Translations under genes and position numbers: made by a program
Notes under the pieces: generated by a model
Databases searched by the model: none
Seen by the model: the letters and a program-made list of their open reading frames with translations, nothing else
Told to the model about the DNA's origin: nothing
Shown here: positions 1 through 9,234 of the stretch, in pieces
Position numbering within the stretch: the first letter of the stretch is position 1
Layout: each line of letters starts with the position of its first letter
Origin: an uncultured Lachnospiraceae bacterium
Lineage (GTDB): Bacteria; Bacillota; Clostridia; Lachnospirales; Lachnospiraceae
NCBI GenBank assembly: GCA_900317825.1
Contig: ONIH01000005.1
Span: forward strand, 19,883-83,882
Direction: 5' to 3'
DNA length: 64,000 bases

Positions 1-273
1 AAGCACAGTGTTTCGTCCCATATCGTGGTTAAACTGTCTGTGCAGCTTCCCCCTGGTGCCGCCGGAAACTGACCTGTCATAGTCGCGTTTCGGTGCACTG
101 TCATGTGCCTTTACGAACTGCTGTATCGAAAAAACAAGAGCAAGTCCAGCAAGCACAAAACCGATGATATTTCCGGTATTTATGATCCCGTAAAATACCA
201 GCGGAGGCAGATACAGCACTAAGAACAGTGCTGTAAGAATAAGTCCGATTATACCGCCCACTCGATTTTTCAT
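1..273 (-). CDS. Partial membrane protein (C-terminus beyond window edge)
   Basis: The reading frame opens with ATG at 273 and runs off the left edge, so only the first 91 residues are seen. They contain two hydrophobic helices (roughly residues 6-27 and 32-50) followed by a basic, Arg/Gly/His-rich hydrophilic stretch. The start has an AGGAG-type ribosome binding site about 8 bases upstream, and the gene begins 22 bp after the glyS stop codon on the same strand, so it probably ends the same transcript. The two-helix N-terminus resembles that of several small bacterial membrane families, but too little is visible to name one. Function unknown. Confidence 0.6.
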   Translation of the reverse strand, partial: MKNRVGGIIGLILTALFLVLYLPPLVFYGIINTGNIIGFVLAGLALVFSIQQFVKAHDSAPKRDYDRSVSGGTRGKLHRQFNHDMGRNTVL

Positions 274-294
274 ATAAGAAGCTCTCCTGTCTTT

Positions 295-1692
295 TTAGAA
301 TGTGAACTTATCCTCAAAGTAATCCTTCAGCTCATCGATGGCTACACGCTCCTGCTCCATTGAATCACGGTCACGGACTGTAACGCAGTGATCCTCTTCG
401 GAATCGAAGTCATAAGTAACGCAGAACGGAGTTCCGATCTCATCCTGACGACGATATCTCTTTCCGATATTGCCTCTGTCATCATACTCACAGTTATATC
501 TCTTTGAAAGCTCTGCATATACCTTCTGAGCCGGCTCAGCAAGCTTCTTTGAAAGAGGAAGGACGCCGATCTTTACAGGAGCGATAGCCGGATGGAAATG
601 AAGCACTGTACGTACATCAGGCTTATCCTCTGTACCGATATTCTCCTCGTCATAAGCTTCGCAGAGGAAAGCGAGAACTACACGGTCTGCGCCAAGTGAA
701 GGCTCGATGACGTATGGCAGATACTTCTCATTCTTTGTATCGTCGAAGTATGTGAGATCCTGTCCTGAAACCTCCTGATGACGGCCAAGGTCATAGTCAG
801 TTCTGTCAGCTATTCCCCAGAGCTCACCCCAGCCCCACGGGAAGGTGTACTCGATATCTGTAGTACCCTTTGAGTAAAATGCAAGCTCAGCCGGATCGTG
901 GTCACGAAGTCTTAAATGCTCATCATTTATTCCAAGTGAAAGGAGCCAGTTGTGGCAGAACTTCCTCCAGTAATTAAACCAGTCGAGGTCAGTACCAGGC
1001 TCGCAGAAGAACTCAAGCTCCATCTGCTCGAACTCTCTTGTACGGAAAGTAAAGTTACCAGGAGTGATCTCATTTCTGAAGGACTTTCCGATCTGACCGA
1101 TACCGAACGGGATCTTCTTACGGGAAGTACGGGCTACGTTCTTGAAGTTTACGAAGATACCCTGGGCTGTCTCCGGGCGAAGATAAACAGTATTCTTAGC
1201 ATCCTCTGTAACACCCTGGAAAGTCTTGAACATCAGGTTGAACTGTCTGATCTCGGTGAAGTTATGCTTGCCGCATGAAGGACACGGAACGTTATGCTCC
1301 TCGATCCAGTTCTCCATCTGCTCGTTTGTCCATCCGTCAACTGAGCTCTCAAGCTCTATTCCGTTATCATGTGCGAAATTCTCGATCAGCTGATCTGCTC
1401 TGAATCTCTCGTGACATTCCTTACAGTCCATAAGTGGGTCCGAGAATCCACCAAGATGTCCAGATGCTACCCAGGTCTGCGGGTTCATAAGAATAGCGCA
1501 GTCAACGCCTACGTTATACGGGCTCTCCTGAATGAACTTCTGCCACCAGGCGCGCTTTACGTTATTCTTGAGCTCTACGCCTAAGTTACCGTAATCCCAG
1601 GTATTCGCAAGGCCTCCGTATATCTCTGATCCCGGATATACAAATCCGCGGTTCTTTGCCAGCTGTACTATTGTGTCCAGACTCTTTACCAT
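295..1692 (-). CDS. glyS: Glycyl-tRNA synthetase, single-chain (alpha2) type
   Basis: Charges tRNA-Gly with glycine in the cytoplasm. At 465 residues it is the usual length for the homodimeric class II enzyme found in Firmicutes, as opposed to the alpha2beta2 GlyQ/GlyS form. The class II core is legible: motif 2 around RPETAQGIF, motif 3 around [10 protein letters not shown] near residue 330, and the C-terminal anticodon-binding domain starting near [10 protein letters not shown] Cys pair (MDCKECH) and a second one (PCPSCG) in the N-terminal half suggest a structural zinc site, as in related synthetases. It lies 14 bp downstream of the small membrane-anchored gene and is preceded by an AGAGAGGA-like ribosome binding site. 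No T-box leader is present. Identification is secure. Confidence 0.97.
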   Translation of the reverse strand: MVKSLDTIVQLAKNRGFVYPGSEIYGGLANTWDYGNLGVELKNNVKRAWWQKFIQESPYNVGVDCAILMNPQTWVASGHLGGFSDPLMDCKECHERFRADQLIENFAHDNGIELESSVDGWTNEQMENWIEEHNVPCPSCGKHNFTEIRQFNLMFKTFQGVTEDAKNTVYLRPETAQGIFVNFKNVARTSRKKIPFGIGQIGKSFRNEITPGNFTFRTREFEQMELEFFCEPGTDLDWFNYWRKFCHNWLLSLGINDEHLRLRDHDPAELAFYSKGTTDIEYTFPWGWGELWGIADRTDYDLGRHQEVSGQDLTYFDDTKNEKYLPYVIEPSLGADRVVLAFLCEAYDEENIGTEDKPDVRTVLHFHPAIAPVKIGVLPLSKKLAEPAQKVYAELSKRYNCEYDDRGNIGKRYRRQDEIGTPFCVTYDFDSEEDHCVTVRDRDSMEQERVAIDELKDYFEDKFTF

Positions 1693-1706
1693 GATAAAAA
1701 TCCTCT

Positions 1707-2420
1707 CTATCTATAAAAAATATATGTAAGCGGTGCTGTACCGCTGTCTGACTGCTTTGCTATCGTCACCGTGTCACTGCCCGGATCATACTGTACGTTA
1801 CCGGCAAGCGAAACTCCACTGACCGTCTCCGGTATCTTTACCTTTATGCCCCATTCCTTTATGATAAAGACCCGCTGCTCCTTAAATGCATCGGCGCTCG
1901 CGTCGTTAAAGGTCAGAGTATCGGTAGATTTCTGATAGGTGGTAGTCTTAAATCCGGAATCGAAGTCGTATCCGGTCTTTTGGGCCTCAGAGACTGTTCC
2001 GTCAAAAGCCTCGTACCCGGTGAAATCCGAGTAGGTCGACAGATCCTTGTAGCGGGTCCTGACGTAGTAATGGTCGCCGTCTCTCGCGTATCTCTCGAGC
2101 TTTACTGACTCGGCGCCATTCGTGTTATTGTAAGACATGATCTGGCTCTTTACGAACTGCTTCAGTCCCTTAGCGTTCTTCATGTCGCCGTTTTCTTCGA
2201 AGACTACAGTCCCGTCGCTCTCGAGTGTCAGCATATCTTTGTTGCTGCGCTTTTCAAACGAGCCTGACAGCACTGCTACAAGCACGACTACGACTACTAT
2301 GGCTACAGCTGCTACTGCGACGAGTGCCCGCCTGCGCTGCCTGCGTTTTTTCTGAAGTATCTTTTTTCTGCGCCGGTAGAGTCTGAGCTGCTCCGGCGTC
2401 GGACTTTCTCTTTTATCCAT
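1707..2420 (-). CDS. Hypothetical single-pass membrane-anchored protein
   Basis: 237 residues. The N-terminus is very basic (several Lys/Arg runs up to residue 32), then comes one strongly hydrophobic Val/Ala helix (about residues 33-52), then a hydrophilic domain of about 185 residues predicted to be extracytoplasmic (N-in). The exterior domain alternates short beta-like segments and ends in an aromatic FYR. No cysteine or obvious catalytic motif is seen. The gene has its own promoter (see 2430-2457) with the -10 box only 9 bp from the ATG and no Shine-Dalgarno sequence, unlike its neighbours. It probably co-transcribes with glyS. I do not recognise the family. Confidence 0.75.
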   Translation of the reverse strand: MDKRESPTPEQLRLYRRRKKILQKKRRQRRRALVAVAAVAIVVVVVLVAVLSGSFEKRSNKDMLTLESDGTVVFEENGDMKNAKGLKQFVKSQIMSYNNTNGAESVKLERYARDGDHYYVRTRYKDLSTYSDFTGYEAFDGTVSEAQKTGYDFDSGFKTTTYQKSTDTLTFNDASADAFKEQRVFIIKEWGIKVKIPETVSGVSLAGNVQYDPGSDTVTIAKQSDSGTAPLTYIFYR

Positions 2421-2429
2421 ACTTTGACA

Positions 2430-2457
2430 ATTATACGCCTTTTGCCCTTTTTTTCAA
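2430..2457 (-). promoter_or_regulatory. Sigma-A-type promoter for 1707-2420, possibly leaderless
   Basis: On the minus strand a TTGAAA -35 (2452-2457) and a perfect TATAAT -10 (2430-2435) are separated by 16 bp. Only nine bases lie between the -10 and the ATG at 2420. Transcription would therefore start at or within a few bases of the start codon. No ribosome binding site is present. Confidence 0.6.
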
Positions 2458-2465
2458 GGCGACTT

Positions 2466-3218
2466 TCATATAAATCGCTCGGTCCTGAAGGAGTGATCGA
2501 AGAAGCGGGCACGGAGGCGTCTTACTATATAAGAAAAATCCTCGAGGGCGCTGTCCTTGAGCTCGAACGAAAAAATATGTCCGACCGGGGCAGACAGTAC
2601 GAACTGCAGGGCGTATAGCACATAGGGAGAGACCGTCATTGCCGTTCCATTTATCTCTGAGCGGCAAGCACCGTCGTAAAACAGACAGTCCGACGGCGAG
2701 AAGAGGTTCTTATCGTTTACGTCCAGGTGCTTTCCGCAGTGATGACATGAAAACGCATCAGGATAGACACCGTTTATAAGCATCGTGCGCAGTTCAAAGA
2801 TAAGCCTGATCTGCTCCCTGCTTATGCGATGAGCTATAAGTGCCTTCAGAGCCACGTACAGGAGGTTAAGCCTGTCGCTCTCGTCCACAGCTTCCGTTCC
2901 GAAATACCCGCTGACCTCAAGAAAATACATACCCATGTAGGTATCATCCAAGTCCTTTAAGATGTCGTCGAACCTCGCCTGCTGCTTCGCACCGCGAAGA
3001 GTCAGGGAATTAGTCCCGGCGTAGAACTCGAAATCTCCGAAAAAAAATGGGTTCGTCGCCGCGAGTAGCGGACTTTTGGGCTTTGCGCCGCCTCGGACAA
3101 AGGCCGAGGCTTTCCCGAGCTCCTTTGTCAGGACTACGATACGCCTGTCATTTTCTCCGACAGGCATTGAGGAAAGCACGAAGCCCTTCGCCTTTAAGAA
3201 ATTTTTTTCATCGGACAC
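2466..3218 (-). CDS. recO: DNA repair protein RecO
   Basis: Recombination mediator of the RecFOR pathway: helps load RecA on SSB-coated single-stranded DNA and anneals complementary strands. 250 residues, the usual size. The N-terminal OB-fold shows the family pattern KAKGFVLSSMPVGENDRRIVVLT and a basic FVRGGAKPKS patch. The C-terminal helical part carries a zinc-site signature CHHCGKHL followed by further cysteines (DCLFYDGAC). The start is GTG at 3218, sharing one base with the era stop codon, so translation is coupled to era. The era-recO order is common in Firmicutes. Confidence 0.92.
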   Translation of the reverse strand: MSDEKNFLKAKGFVLSSMPVGENDRRIVVLTKELGKASAFVRGGAKPKSPLLAATNPFFFGDFEFYAGTNSLTLRGAKQQARFDDILKDLDDTYMGMYFLEVSGYFGTEAVDESDRLNLLYVALKALIAHRISREQIRLIFELRTMLINGVYPDAFSCHHCGKHLDVNDKNLFSPSDCLFYDGACRSEINGTAMTVSPYVLYALQFVLSAPVGHIFSFELKDSALEDFSYIVRRLRARFFDHSFRTERFI

Positions 3219-4123
3219 TACTCTTCATCCTCGTTCTTAAATCCGTAGTTCGCTAGAAGAACCTCGGAATCACGCCAGTTCTCCTTGACTTTTACGAAGA
3301 GCTTCAGGTTCACCTTGCAGCCTAAGAGCCGCTCGATCTCAAAGCGGGCGTTCGTGCCTATTTTTTTGAGCATGGAGCCGCGCTTTCCGATGATGATGCC
3401 CTTGTGGGATTCCCTCTCACAGATGATCGTCGCGTCGATGTCGCAGATAGGCTTGTCCTTCCTGTCGTGCATCTGGTCGACCATGACGGCAATCCCGTGC
3501 GGAACCTCATCTGATAAGGCGTGGAGGGCTTTTTCACGGATCATCTCAGCGACTATGGCCCTCTCCGGCTGGTCGGTGATAGTGTCAGGATCGAAGAAGT
3601 AAGGTCCCTCCGGCAGGTATTTAAAAATAGTAGAAACTAAGTCTTCTATTCCGCTGTTGCGAAGCGCCGAAACCGGAACTATCTCCGCGAAGTCAAGCAG
3701 ATCCTTGTACGCGTTTATCGTGGTAAGGATATTCTCGTGCGGGATAGTGTCGGTCTTATTTATCACGAGGATGACCTTCGTGTTCTGGTTCTTAAGCCTC
3801 TCGGCTATGTAGGCGTCTCCGCCTCCGACGAACTCATCAGGCTCTATCAGCCAGAGGATCAGGTCGACTCCTTTCATCGCGGCAGTCGTGACTTTCTGCA
3901 TGTAGACACCGAGCTTGTTCTTTGCCTTGTGAATACCCGGTGTGTCGAGAAAGACTATCTGTCCCCGCTCGTCTGTAAGCACTGTCTCTATTCTGTTTCT
4001 TGTGGTCTGCGGCTTGTTTGACGTGATCGCTATCTTCTGCCCGATGATCCGGTTCATAAGCGTTGATTTGCCGACGTTCGGACGTCCGATAAGTGTCACG
4101 AAACCGCTTTTTGTATTAGCCAA
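3218..4123 (-). CDS. era: GTPase Era (16S rRNA maturation / 30S assembly)
   Basis: Ribosome-associated GTPase that binds the 3' end of 16S rRNA. The G motifs are visible: P-loop GRPNVGKST, DTPGIHK (G3), NKTD (G4) and SAL (G5). A C-terminal KH domain carries the loop GKRGSMLKKIG. The longest frame begins at a TTG at 4144 with no ribosome binding site. I prefer the TTG at 4123, which has GGAG seven bases upstream and gives an N-terminus (LANTKSGFV) matching the family, with the P-loop about 10 residues in. This start overlaps the stop codon of the upstream peptidase gene by eight bases, so coupling is likely. 301 residues. Confidence 0.95.
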   Translation of the reverse strand: MANTKSGFVTLIGRPNVGKSTLMNRIIGQKIAITSNKPQTTRNRIETVLTDERGQIVFLDTPGIHKAKNKLGVYMQKVTTAAMKGVDLILWLIEPDEFVGGGDAYIAERLKNQNTKVILVINKTDTIPHENILTTINAYKDLLDFAEIVPVSALRNSGIEDLVSTIFKYLPEGPYFFDPDTITDQPERAIVAEMIREKALHALSDEVPHGIAVMVDQMHDRKDKPICDIDATIICERESHKGIIIGKRGSMLKKIGTNARFEIERLLGCKVNLKLFVKVKENWRDSEVLLANYGFKNEDEE

Positions 4124-7061
4124 ATAGGTTCTCCGTTCTGTCAAATAGTTGGCTGTTTTCGTCTATCGCTTCCTCGGAGCCTACGACTGTGAGGACTGCG
4201 TCTGAAAGCGCTGCCTCTACAGGCTCTGCCAGGGCTCTGATATCAGCCTGGGTAGCATTCAGGACTTCATCACGCTCTTTCTGTAACAGTTCGTCTGAAA
4301 TGCCTCCGATGACTGCTGTCAGTGCCCTCTGTCCCTCCATCGAAGGAGTAAGCGGCGCATCGAGGTTACTGATGGCTCCGATCACGTACTTGTCCATATC
4401 CCTGTCAGATACTTCAAAGTCTTTTATATATTCCGGTGTAGCTAAAAGGATGTCGCGCGACTCCTTAAGATGTGGATCCCTGTACGTCGTAAACGCCGTA
4501 TTTCCGCTTCTTCTGAAGTTCGCAGCGCAGCCGTATGCTCCGCCCTTTACACGGATATTTATCCAGAGGTAGTCGTAGCTAAGCGCAACCTTCAGGATGC
4601 TGAAAGCTCCCTTGTACGCAAGGCCGTGATCCTTGAAGTTGCCGGCTTCGCTCACGAAGTTCACCTTCGAAGCTGACTTGAAGCCCTCGTTCTTTACCGC
4701 CGTGTCGAGCTTTATCCCGGCAGCCGGCAGGTCATTTTTTGCATTTAAGACCTCGAGTGCCTTCTGCTGATAAGTATCGATTATATCCATTACCTGATCG
4801 CGGCCTGTCGTAGAAACTATCATCGTGTTGACGCTGAGCGCCGTCTTTAACTCTCTCGTAAAGGTCTGTACAAAGCCATCGACTCTCTCATCGAAATGCT
4901 CTGCAAAATCCTGAAGGAATCTCAGGTATCTGATGCCACCGACTGCGTCTGAAAGCGCCGAAGCCTTTTTCAGGTGTGAAAGGCCACGCATAGCAGCTGC
5001 AGCGTTTCCAGAAGTCATAAAGCGCATCTCGACTGAATTTTTCTCTTCGAGAAGGACTTCCCTGATCCTCTTCTTATCCGAAAAATCAGATGTGAAGAGC
5101 ATCTGATACAAGAGCTTCATCGCAGAGTCAGCTTCCTCGTAGGTAAACTTCGTCTTTATATCTGCGAAAAATCTATAGCCGTCGGTCTTGGCTCCCGGGA
5201 GAGGCTCTATGTCTCCATTTCCGGTTCCGATGACTGAGACGTCTGCTGAAAGGCTTCCTAAGTGAAGGTTTACCTCGGTCGCAAAGTCCTTATAGCTATA
5301 GTCTTTTGTGTCAACCAGTCCTAAAAGCCTCATGCCGAAGGCAAAGCCTGCTGCGTCATCGAGGCCGATATTTCCGATGTCAAAGAGCAGGTCGAGGTAA
5401 TCGATCCCGTTCGTCTCCACATCTGTAAAAATGACCGGAAGGCCCTCGCGGATGTAGATTTTTTTATTTATAGGGCGGACCTTCTTCTCGAGGTCGTCAC
5501 GCGACAGACAAGGTATCTTCGCTAAGTCTTCCTGGCTGGACGGCGTACCCTGGTACTCCTTTAAGTGCTTTGTGTCTGCGATTATTTTTTCAAGCTCAGC
5601 ATCAGAGAAAGAAGCCTTCTTCTCAGCCATCTGCTTTCTGAACTCGTCGTCCTCTTTCTTCTGAAGGCCAGCCTCCGGGTAGATCTCGACTAAAGAGCTG
5701 TGCGTGTTCTCGAGGAAGTACTTCTTTATCAGTCCTTCGAAGTAGTTATTTTCGATCTCGTTCTTTAGGTCTGCATAGATAGGCAGGAGCTTAAGCCTTA
5801 TGAACGGCAGGTTCTTGTTATAGAGCCAGCTGTCAAGGATTCCTAGTCCCCAGATAAGCCCCTTCGGGAAGCCTCCGAAATCAGCTTCACGATACTTAAA
5901 CTCGTCTGAATTGATTCCGGCGAGAAGTGACCTGTGGTCAAGTCCGTTCTCTGCTAAGTCGGTAAGAGTCTTTTCTACTAACTCCTTAAACTGCTCCTTC
6001 TTCGAGTCGTCGCTCCCTTTTACCGTGATCGAAAAATACGGCTGCTGGATAGACTGCGGCCCGCCATAGACGTCTGTTCCTATACCGGCATCGAGGATGG
6101 CCTGCCTGAGCGGCGCTCCCGGAGCTTCGAGAAGCGCATAGTCTAAGGTATCAAGGGCTGCAGCGAGCTTTATATCATCAGCTTCACCGACTGAATAGTT
6201 CAGTGAAAAATAGGTCTTTCCCTCTTCACTCTCCTCTGCAGATACAGGGTAAGGCATTCTGACTTCGGCCATTTTTTTAAAAGCGGGCTCCGGAGTTATG
6301 TCGGTCTTCGGGTCGATCGCGTCGTAATGGCTTAAATACTCTTTGTCTAAGTACTCGAGCTTCTTCTCCATGTCGCAGTCGCCATAGATGTAGATATATG
6401 AATTCGACGGATGATAGTATCTCTGATGGAAAGCCAGGTAATTCTCATAAGTCAGGTTCGGAATGTCCTTCGGGTCACCGCCGGACTCTACGCCGTAAGT
6501 GTTATCAGGATAGAGCGAATTCATCGTGACACGCTCAAGTACGTCCTCAGGTGAAGAGTAGGCTCCCTTCATCTCGTTATACACGACACCGTTTATCGTA
6601 AGTGGCGAGTCCTTGTCCTCGAGCTCGTAGTGCCAGCCCTCCTGACGGAAGATTTCCTCGTGCTTGTAGATATTCGGATGAAAAACTGCGTCTAAGTACA
6701 CGTCGATCAGATTATCAAAATCCTTGTCGTTTGTCGATGCCACAGGATAGACTGTCTTGTCCGGATATGTCATCGCATTCAGAAAAGTGTTCATTGAACC
6801 CTTGACGAGCTCGACAAAAGGATCCTTTACCGGGTACTTGTCTGAGCCGCAGAGCACTGTGTGCTCTATGATGTGTGGAACTCCGGTCGAGTCCTCCGGT
6901 GTCGTCTTGAATCCGATGTAAAATACTTTATTCACATCGTCATTTTCGATAAGCGTGATGCAGGCGCCGCTCTTTTTATGCTTTAAAAGTGTGCCTTTAG
7001 AGTGGATGTCGCTTAAATCCTGCTGTAATACGATTTCATACTGTTCCGGTATCTTTGTCAT
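4116..7061 (-). CDS. M16C-family zinc metallopeptidase (presequence-protease-like)
   Basis: Large peptidase of the insulinase/PreP group, expected to degrade peptides inside a two-halved chamber. At 981 residues it has the full-length single-chain architecture (two M16 halves plus the M16C-associated linker). The inverted zinc motif is HIIEH (His63, Glu66, His67), with the probable third ligand Glu163 in VYNEMKGA. No signal peptide is seen, so it is probably cytoplasmic. It starts inside the 3' end of the mscS-type gene (26 bp overlap) with GGAG eight bases upstream, and its end overlaps era. The substrate cannot be told from sequence. Confidence 0.92.
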   Translation of the reverse strand: MTKIPEQYEIVLQQDLSDIHSKGTLLKHKKSGACITLIENDDVNKVFYIGFKTTPEDSTGVPHIIEHTVLCGSDKYPVKDPFVELVKGSMNTFLNAMTYPDKTVYPVASTNDKDFDNLIDVYLDAVFHPNIYKHEEIFRQEGWHYELEDKDSPLTINGVVYNEMKGAYSSPEDVLERVTMNSLYPDNTYGVESGGDPKDIPNLTYENYLAFHQRYYHPSNSYIYIYGDCDMEKKLEYLDKEYLSHYDAIDPKTDITPEPAFKKMAEVRMPYPVSAEESEEGKTYFSLNYSVGEADDIKLAAALDTLDYALLEAPGAPLRQAILDAGIGTDVYGGPQSIQQPYFSITVKGSDDSKKEQFKELVEKTLTDLAENGLDHRSLLAGINSDEFKYREADFGGFPKGLIWGLGILDSWLYNKNLPFIRLKLLPIYADLKNEIENNYFEGLIKKYFLENTHSSLVEIYPEAGLQKKEDDEFRKQMAEKKASFSDAELEKIIADTKHLKEYQGTPSSQEDLAKIPCLSRDDLEKKVRPINKKIYIREGLPVIFTDVETNGIDYLDLLFDIGNIGLDDAAGFAFGMRLLGLVDTKDYSYKDFATEVNLHLGSLSADVSVIGTGNGDIEPLPGAKTDGYRFFADIKTKFTYEEADSAMKLLYQMLFTSDFSDKKRIREVLLEEKNSVEMRFMTSGNAAAAMRGLSHLKKASALSDAVGGIRYLRFLQDFAEHFDERVDGFVQTFTRELKTALSVNTMIVSTTGRDQVMDIIDTYQQKALEVLNAKNDLPAAGIKLDTAVKNEGFKSASKVNFVSEAGNFKDHGLAYKGAFSILKVALSYDYLWINIRVKGGAYGCAANFRRSGNTAFTTYRDPHLKESRDILLATPEYIKDFEVSDRDMDKYVIGAISNLDAPLTPSMEGQRALTAVIGGISDELLQKERDEVLNATQADIRALAEPVEAALSDAVLTVVGSEEAIDENSQLFDRTENLFG

Positions 7062-7908
7062 CTATATTCTCCTTTTTCACTGTTACATCTAACTGGTTAT
7101 ATGGTATCGTGATGCCCTCTTTGTCAAAAGTGAGCTTCACGCGTTCATTCAGCTGCCAGCGGACCGTCCAGTAGTCGTCCATCGGGACCCAGATACGGAA
7201 GCCCAGATTGACTGATGATTCAGCTAAGTCCCGGACAAATACCTGGATGTCCGTATCCTTTACTCTCTCCTCCGTCGTCTCTGCTATATGCTGCAAGATA
7301 GCTTTGGCTTTCTTCAGATCATCGTCGTATCCTATGCCAAATGTCAGGTCGATCTGTCGCCTGTCGGATGTAGTCACATTTGTAAGCGATGCGTTCGCGA
7401 GAGTTCCGTTCGGTATCACGACAACTTTATTATCTATGGTCTTTAGCCTCGTGTAAAAAATGGATATCTCCGCTACAGTACCCTCGTTCTTATGCGTATC
7501 CTCGATGATGTAGTCGCCGACTTTAAAGGGCTTTAAGATCAGTATCAGCACGCCGCCGGCGAAGTTCGAGAGTGAGCCCTGCAGGGCCAGGCCGGCGGTA
7601 AGTCCCAGGGAGGCAACTGCAGCGGCGACTGATGAGGTCTGGATGCCGAAGACATTCAGGATCACGATGATCAGCGCTATGTAGCAGCCGTACTTTACGA
7701 CTGAATCGGTAAACTGGATAACGCCCTTATCGACGTCACGGCGCTCCATAGCCTTGCGGACGAGCTTACGGATCAGGCGGATGACCCTGGCGCCGACGAA
7801 CCAGACTATCAGGGCGATGACGACGCTCCAGAAGAAGTCGAGGCCGTTTGAAAGGAACTTTGAGAGCCAGGTGCGGAAGACGCCTGGGTCAGTGGTTATC
7901 AGGTACAT
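7036..7908 (-). CDS. Small-conductance mechanosensitive channel, MscS family
   Basis: Membrane channel that opens under membrane tension to release solutes on osmotic downshock. 290 residues with three hydrophobic helices in the N-terminal 130 residues. The pore-lining TM3 is Ala/Gly-rich (AAAVASLGLTAGLALQGSLSN), followed by the conserved beta-domain start (FKVGDYI) and the RRQIDLTFGIGYDDDL segment. The C-terminus is a short acidic tail. It overlaps folC by 20 bp at its start and the M16C gene by 26 bp at its end, so it belongs to the same transcript. The ribosome binding site AGGAG precedes the ATG. Confidence 0.93.
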   Translation of the reverse strand: MYLITTDPGVFRTWLSKFLSNGLDFFWSVVIALIVWFVGARVIRLIRKLVRKAMERRDVDKGVIQFTDSVVKYGCYIALIIVILNVFGIQTSSVAAAVASLGLTAGLALQGSLSNFAGGVLILILKPFKVGDYIIEDTHKNEGTVAEISIFYTRLKTIDNKVVVIPNGTLANASLTNVTTSDRRQIDLTFGIGYDDDLKKAKAILQHIAETTEERVKDTDIQVFVRDLAESSVNLGFRIWVPMDDYWTVRWQLNERVKLTFDKEGITIPYNQLDVTVKKENIDDKDTGTV

Positions 7909-9172
7909 AAATTCTCCTATATGGGCTAACGGACAGACCGGTCTGTCCTTTACTACTTATCGTAAGTATCTCTCCTGCCAGATACAGTGAGCCGAAGGCG
8001 ACGACTGGCTTGTGGAGGTTAGTTACCATACTTAGTGCCTCAGAGAGGCTGTCGCAGGCGACTGCCTTGGCGCCTTCTGATCGTACCAGATCAGCAAGAC
8101 GGGCTGCGTCAAGGCTCCTGGGTGTCGAAGCCTTGACACAGATGTATGAATCGGCAAGAGCGCGGGTTTCTGAGATCATGTGAGATACGTCCTTATCTGC
8201 CATCGCTGCCATAAGGAATACGAATTTCTTCCTGGGATATGTCTTTTTCAGCGTGTCGGCGAGAGCTCTGACTCCCTGCGGGTTGTGGGATCCATCCACT
8301 ATGAAGAGCGGGTGGTCCCGCAGCTTCTGGATCCGGGCCGGCCACTTTACTGTGCTGATGCCTTCGAGTATCTTCTTCCTGCTGAGTTTCGTTCCGCAAA
8401 GTGCCAGGGCCGCCAGGGCTGCGGCTTCATTATCGTACTGGAAGTCTCCGGCGAGCGGCGGTGTCAGTTTCCGATTCTTTGCTGCAGAAATAAGGCTTTT
8501 TCTGTCGCCCTCATACTCATCGACATCCAGATAAATGTCAGCTTTGTCTTCTATGACTTTTCTCACACTCGCTGGGTTATGTGCCACGACTAATGGCATG
8601 CCCTTACGGATGATGCCGGCTTTTTCTGCGGCTATCTGCTCAAGAGTGTCTCCAAGGATTGCTGTGTGGTCTAAGCCTATGGCTGTGATAACGCCGACTT
8701 TCGGTATCTCTGAGATGCCGCGGGTCGAGTCGAGCCTGCCGCCCAGTCCGGTTTCCAGGACTACGTAATCACAGTCCTGCTCCCTGAAATAGAGCAGCGC
8801 TATCGCCAGACAGATATCAAAAAATGTCGGTGCATATTCGTCAGGCATTTCTATAGAAAGTACATGCCCGGCAAGTCTCGTGAAATCCTCTTCGCTTATC
8901 AGCTGTCTGTTCACCTGAATACGTTCTCTTATAGTGATCAGGTGCGGCGATGTGAAGAGTCCGGTCTTATAGCCGTTCGCCTCTAGCGCTGCTGCTATGT
9001 ACATAGCCACCGAGCCTTTTCCGTTCGTCCCGGCTATGTGGATGATCTTCATGCCACGGTCAGGGTCACCGAGCTTCGGGAGAAGGTGCTCTGTGACTTG
9101 GCGGCCGGAACGGTTCCCGAAGCGCTTTAAAGATTCTATTTTTTTAACTATTGTGTTATATTCTTCGTGCAT
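7889..9172 (-). CDS. folC: Bifunctional folylpolyglutamate / dihydrofolate synthase
   Basis: Adds glutamate to (dihydro)folate in an ATP-dependent ligase reaction of the Mur-ligase type. 427 residues, the usual size. The P-loop GTNGKGS lies at residues 48-54, followed by the family hallmark FTSPHL and the catalytic region around ETGLGGRLDSTR. The C-terminal domain has the motif VDGSHNPQG. The assigned ATG at 9172 has no clear Shine-Dalgarno sequence. It lies inside a short 28-codon frame (9148-9234) that is itself ATGA-coupled to degV, so translation may arrive by re-initiation. Confidence 0.94.
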   Translation of the reverse strand: MHEEYNTIVKKIESLKRFGNRSGRQVTEHLLPKLGDPDRGMKIIHIAGTNGKGSVAMYIAAALEANGYKTGLFTSPHLITIRERIQVNRQLISEEDFTRLAGHVLSIEMPDEYAPTFFDICLAIALLYFREQDCDYVVLETGLGGRLDSTRGISEIPKVGVITAIGLDHTAILGDTLEQIAAEKAGIIRKGMPLVVAHNPASVRKVIEDKADIYLDVDEYEGDRKSLISAAKNRKLTPPLAGDFQYDNEAAALAALALCGTKLSRKKILEGISTVKWPARIQKLRDHPLFIVDGSHNPQGVRALADTLKKTYPRKKFVFLMAAMADKDVSHMISETRALADSYICVKASTPRSLDAARLADLVRSEGAKAVACDSLSEALSMVTNLHKPVVAFGSLYLAGEILTISSKGQTGLSVSPYRRIYVPDNH

Positions 9173-9234
9173 TTTTTAGTTACATGACTCGAGCTGCGGC
9201 TTTGCCTTGCTCTCGTCTCTGTGCTTTCGGTCAT
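9148..9234 (-). CDS. Possible 28-aa ORF, degenerate relative of the sufB-sufD mini-ORF
   Basis: A short frame whose ATG overlaps the degV stop (ATGA) and which ends within folC. Its first 18 bases, encoding MTESTE, are identical to the first 18 bases of the 48-codon ORF at 33873-34019. The following 30 or so bases still align with that ORF if two or three single-base gaps are allowed. The copy here is frameshifted relative to the other and much shorter. It may only be a remnant of a dispersed sequence. It has no recognised function and may or may not be translated. Confidence 0.3.
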   Translation of the reverse strand: MTESTETRARQSRSSSHVTKKCTKNITQ

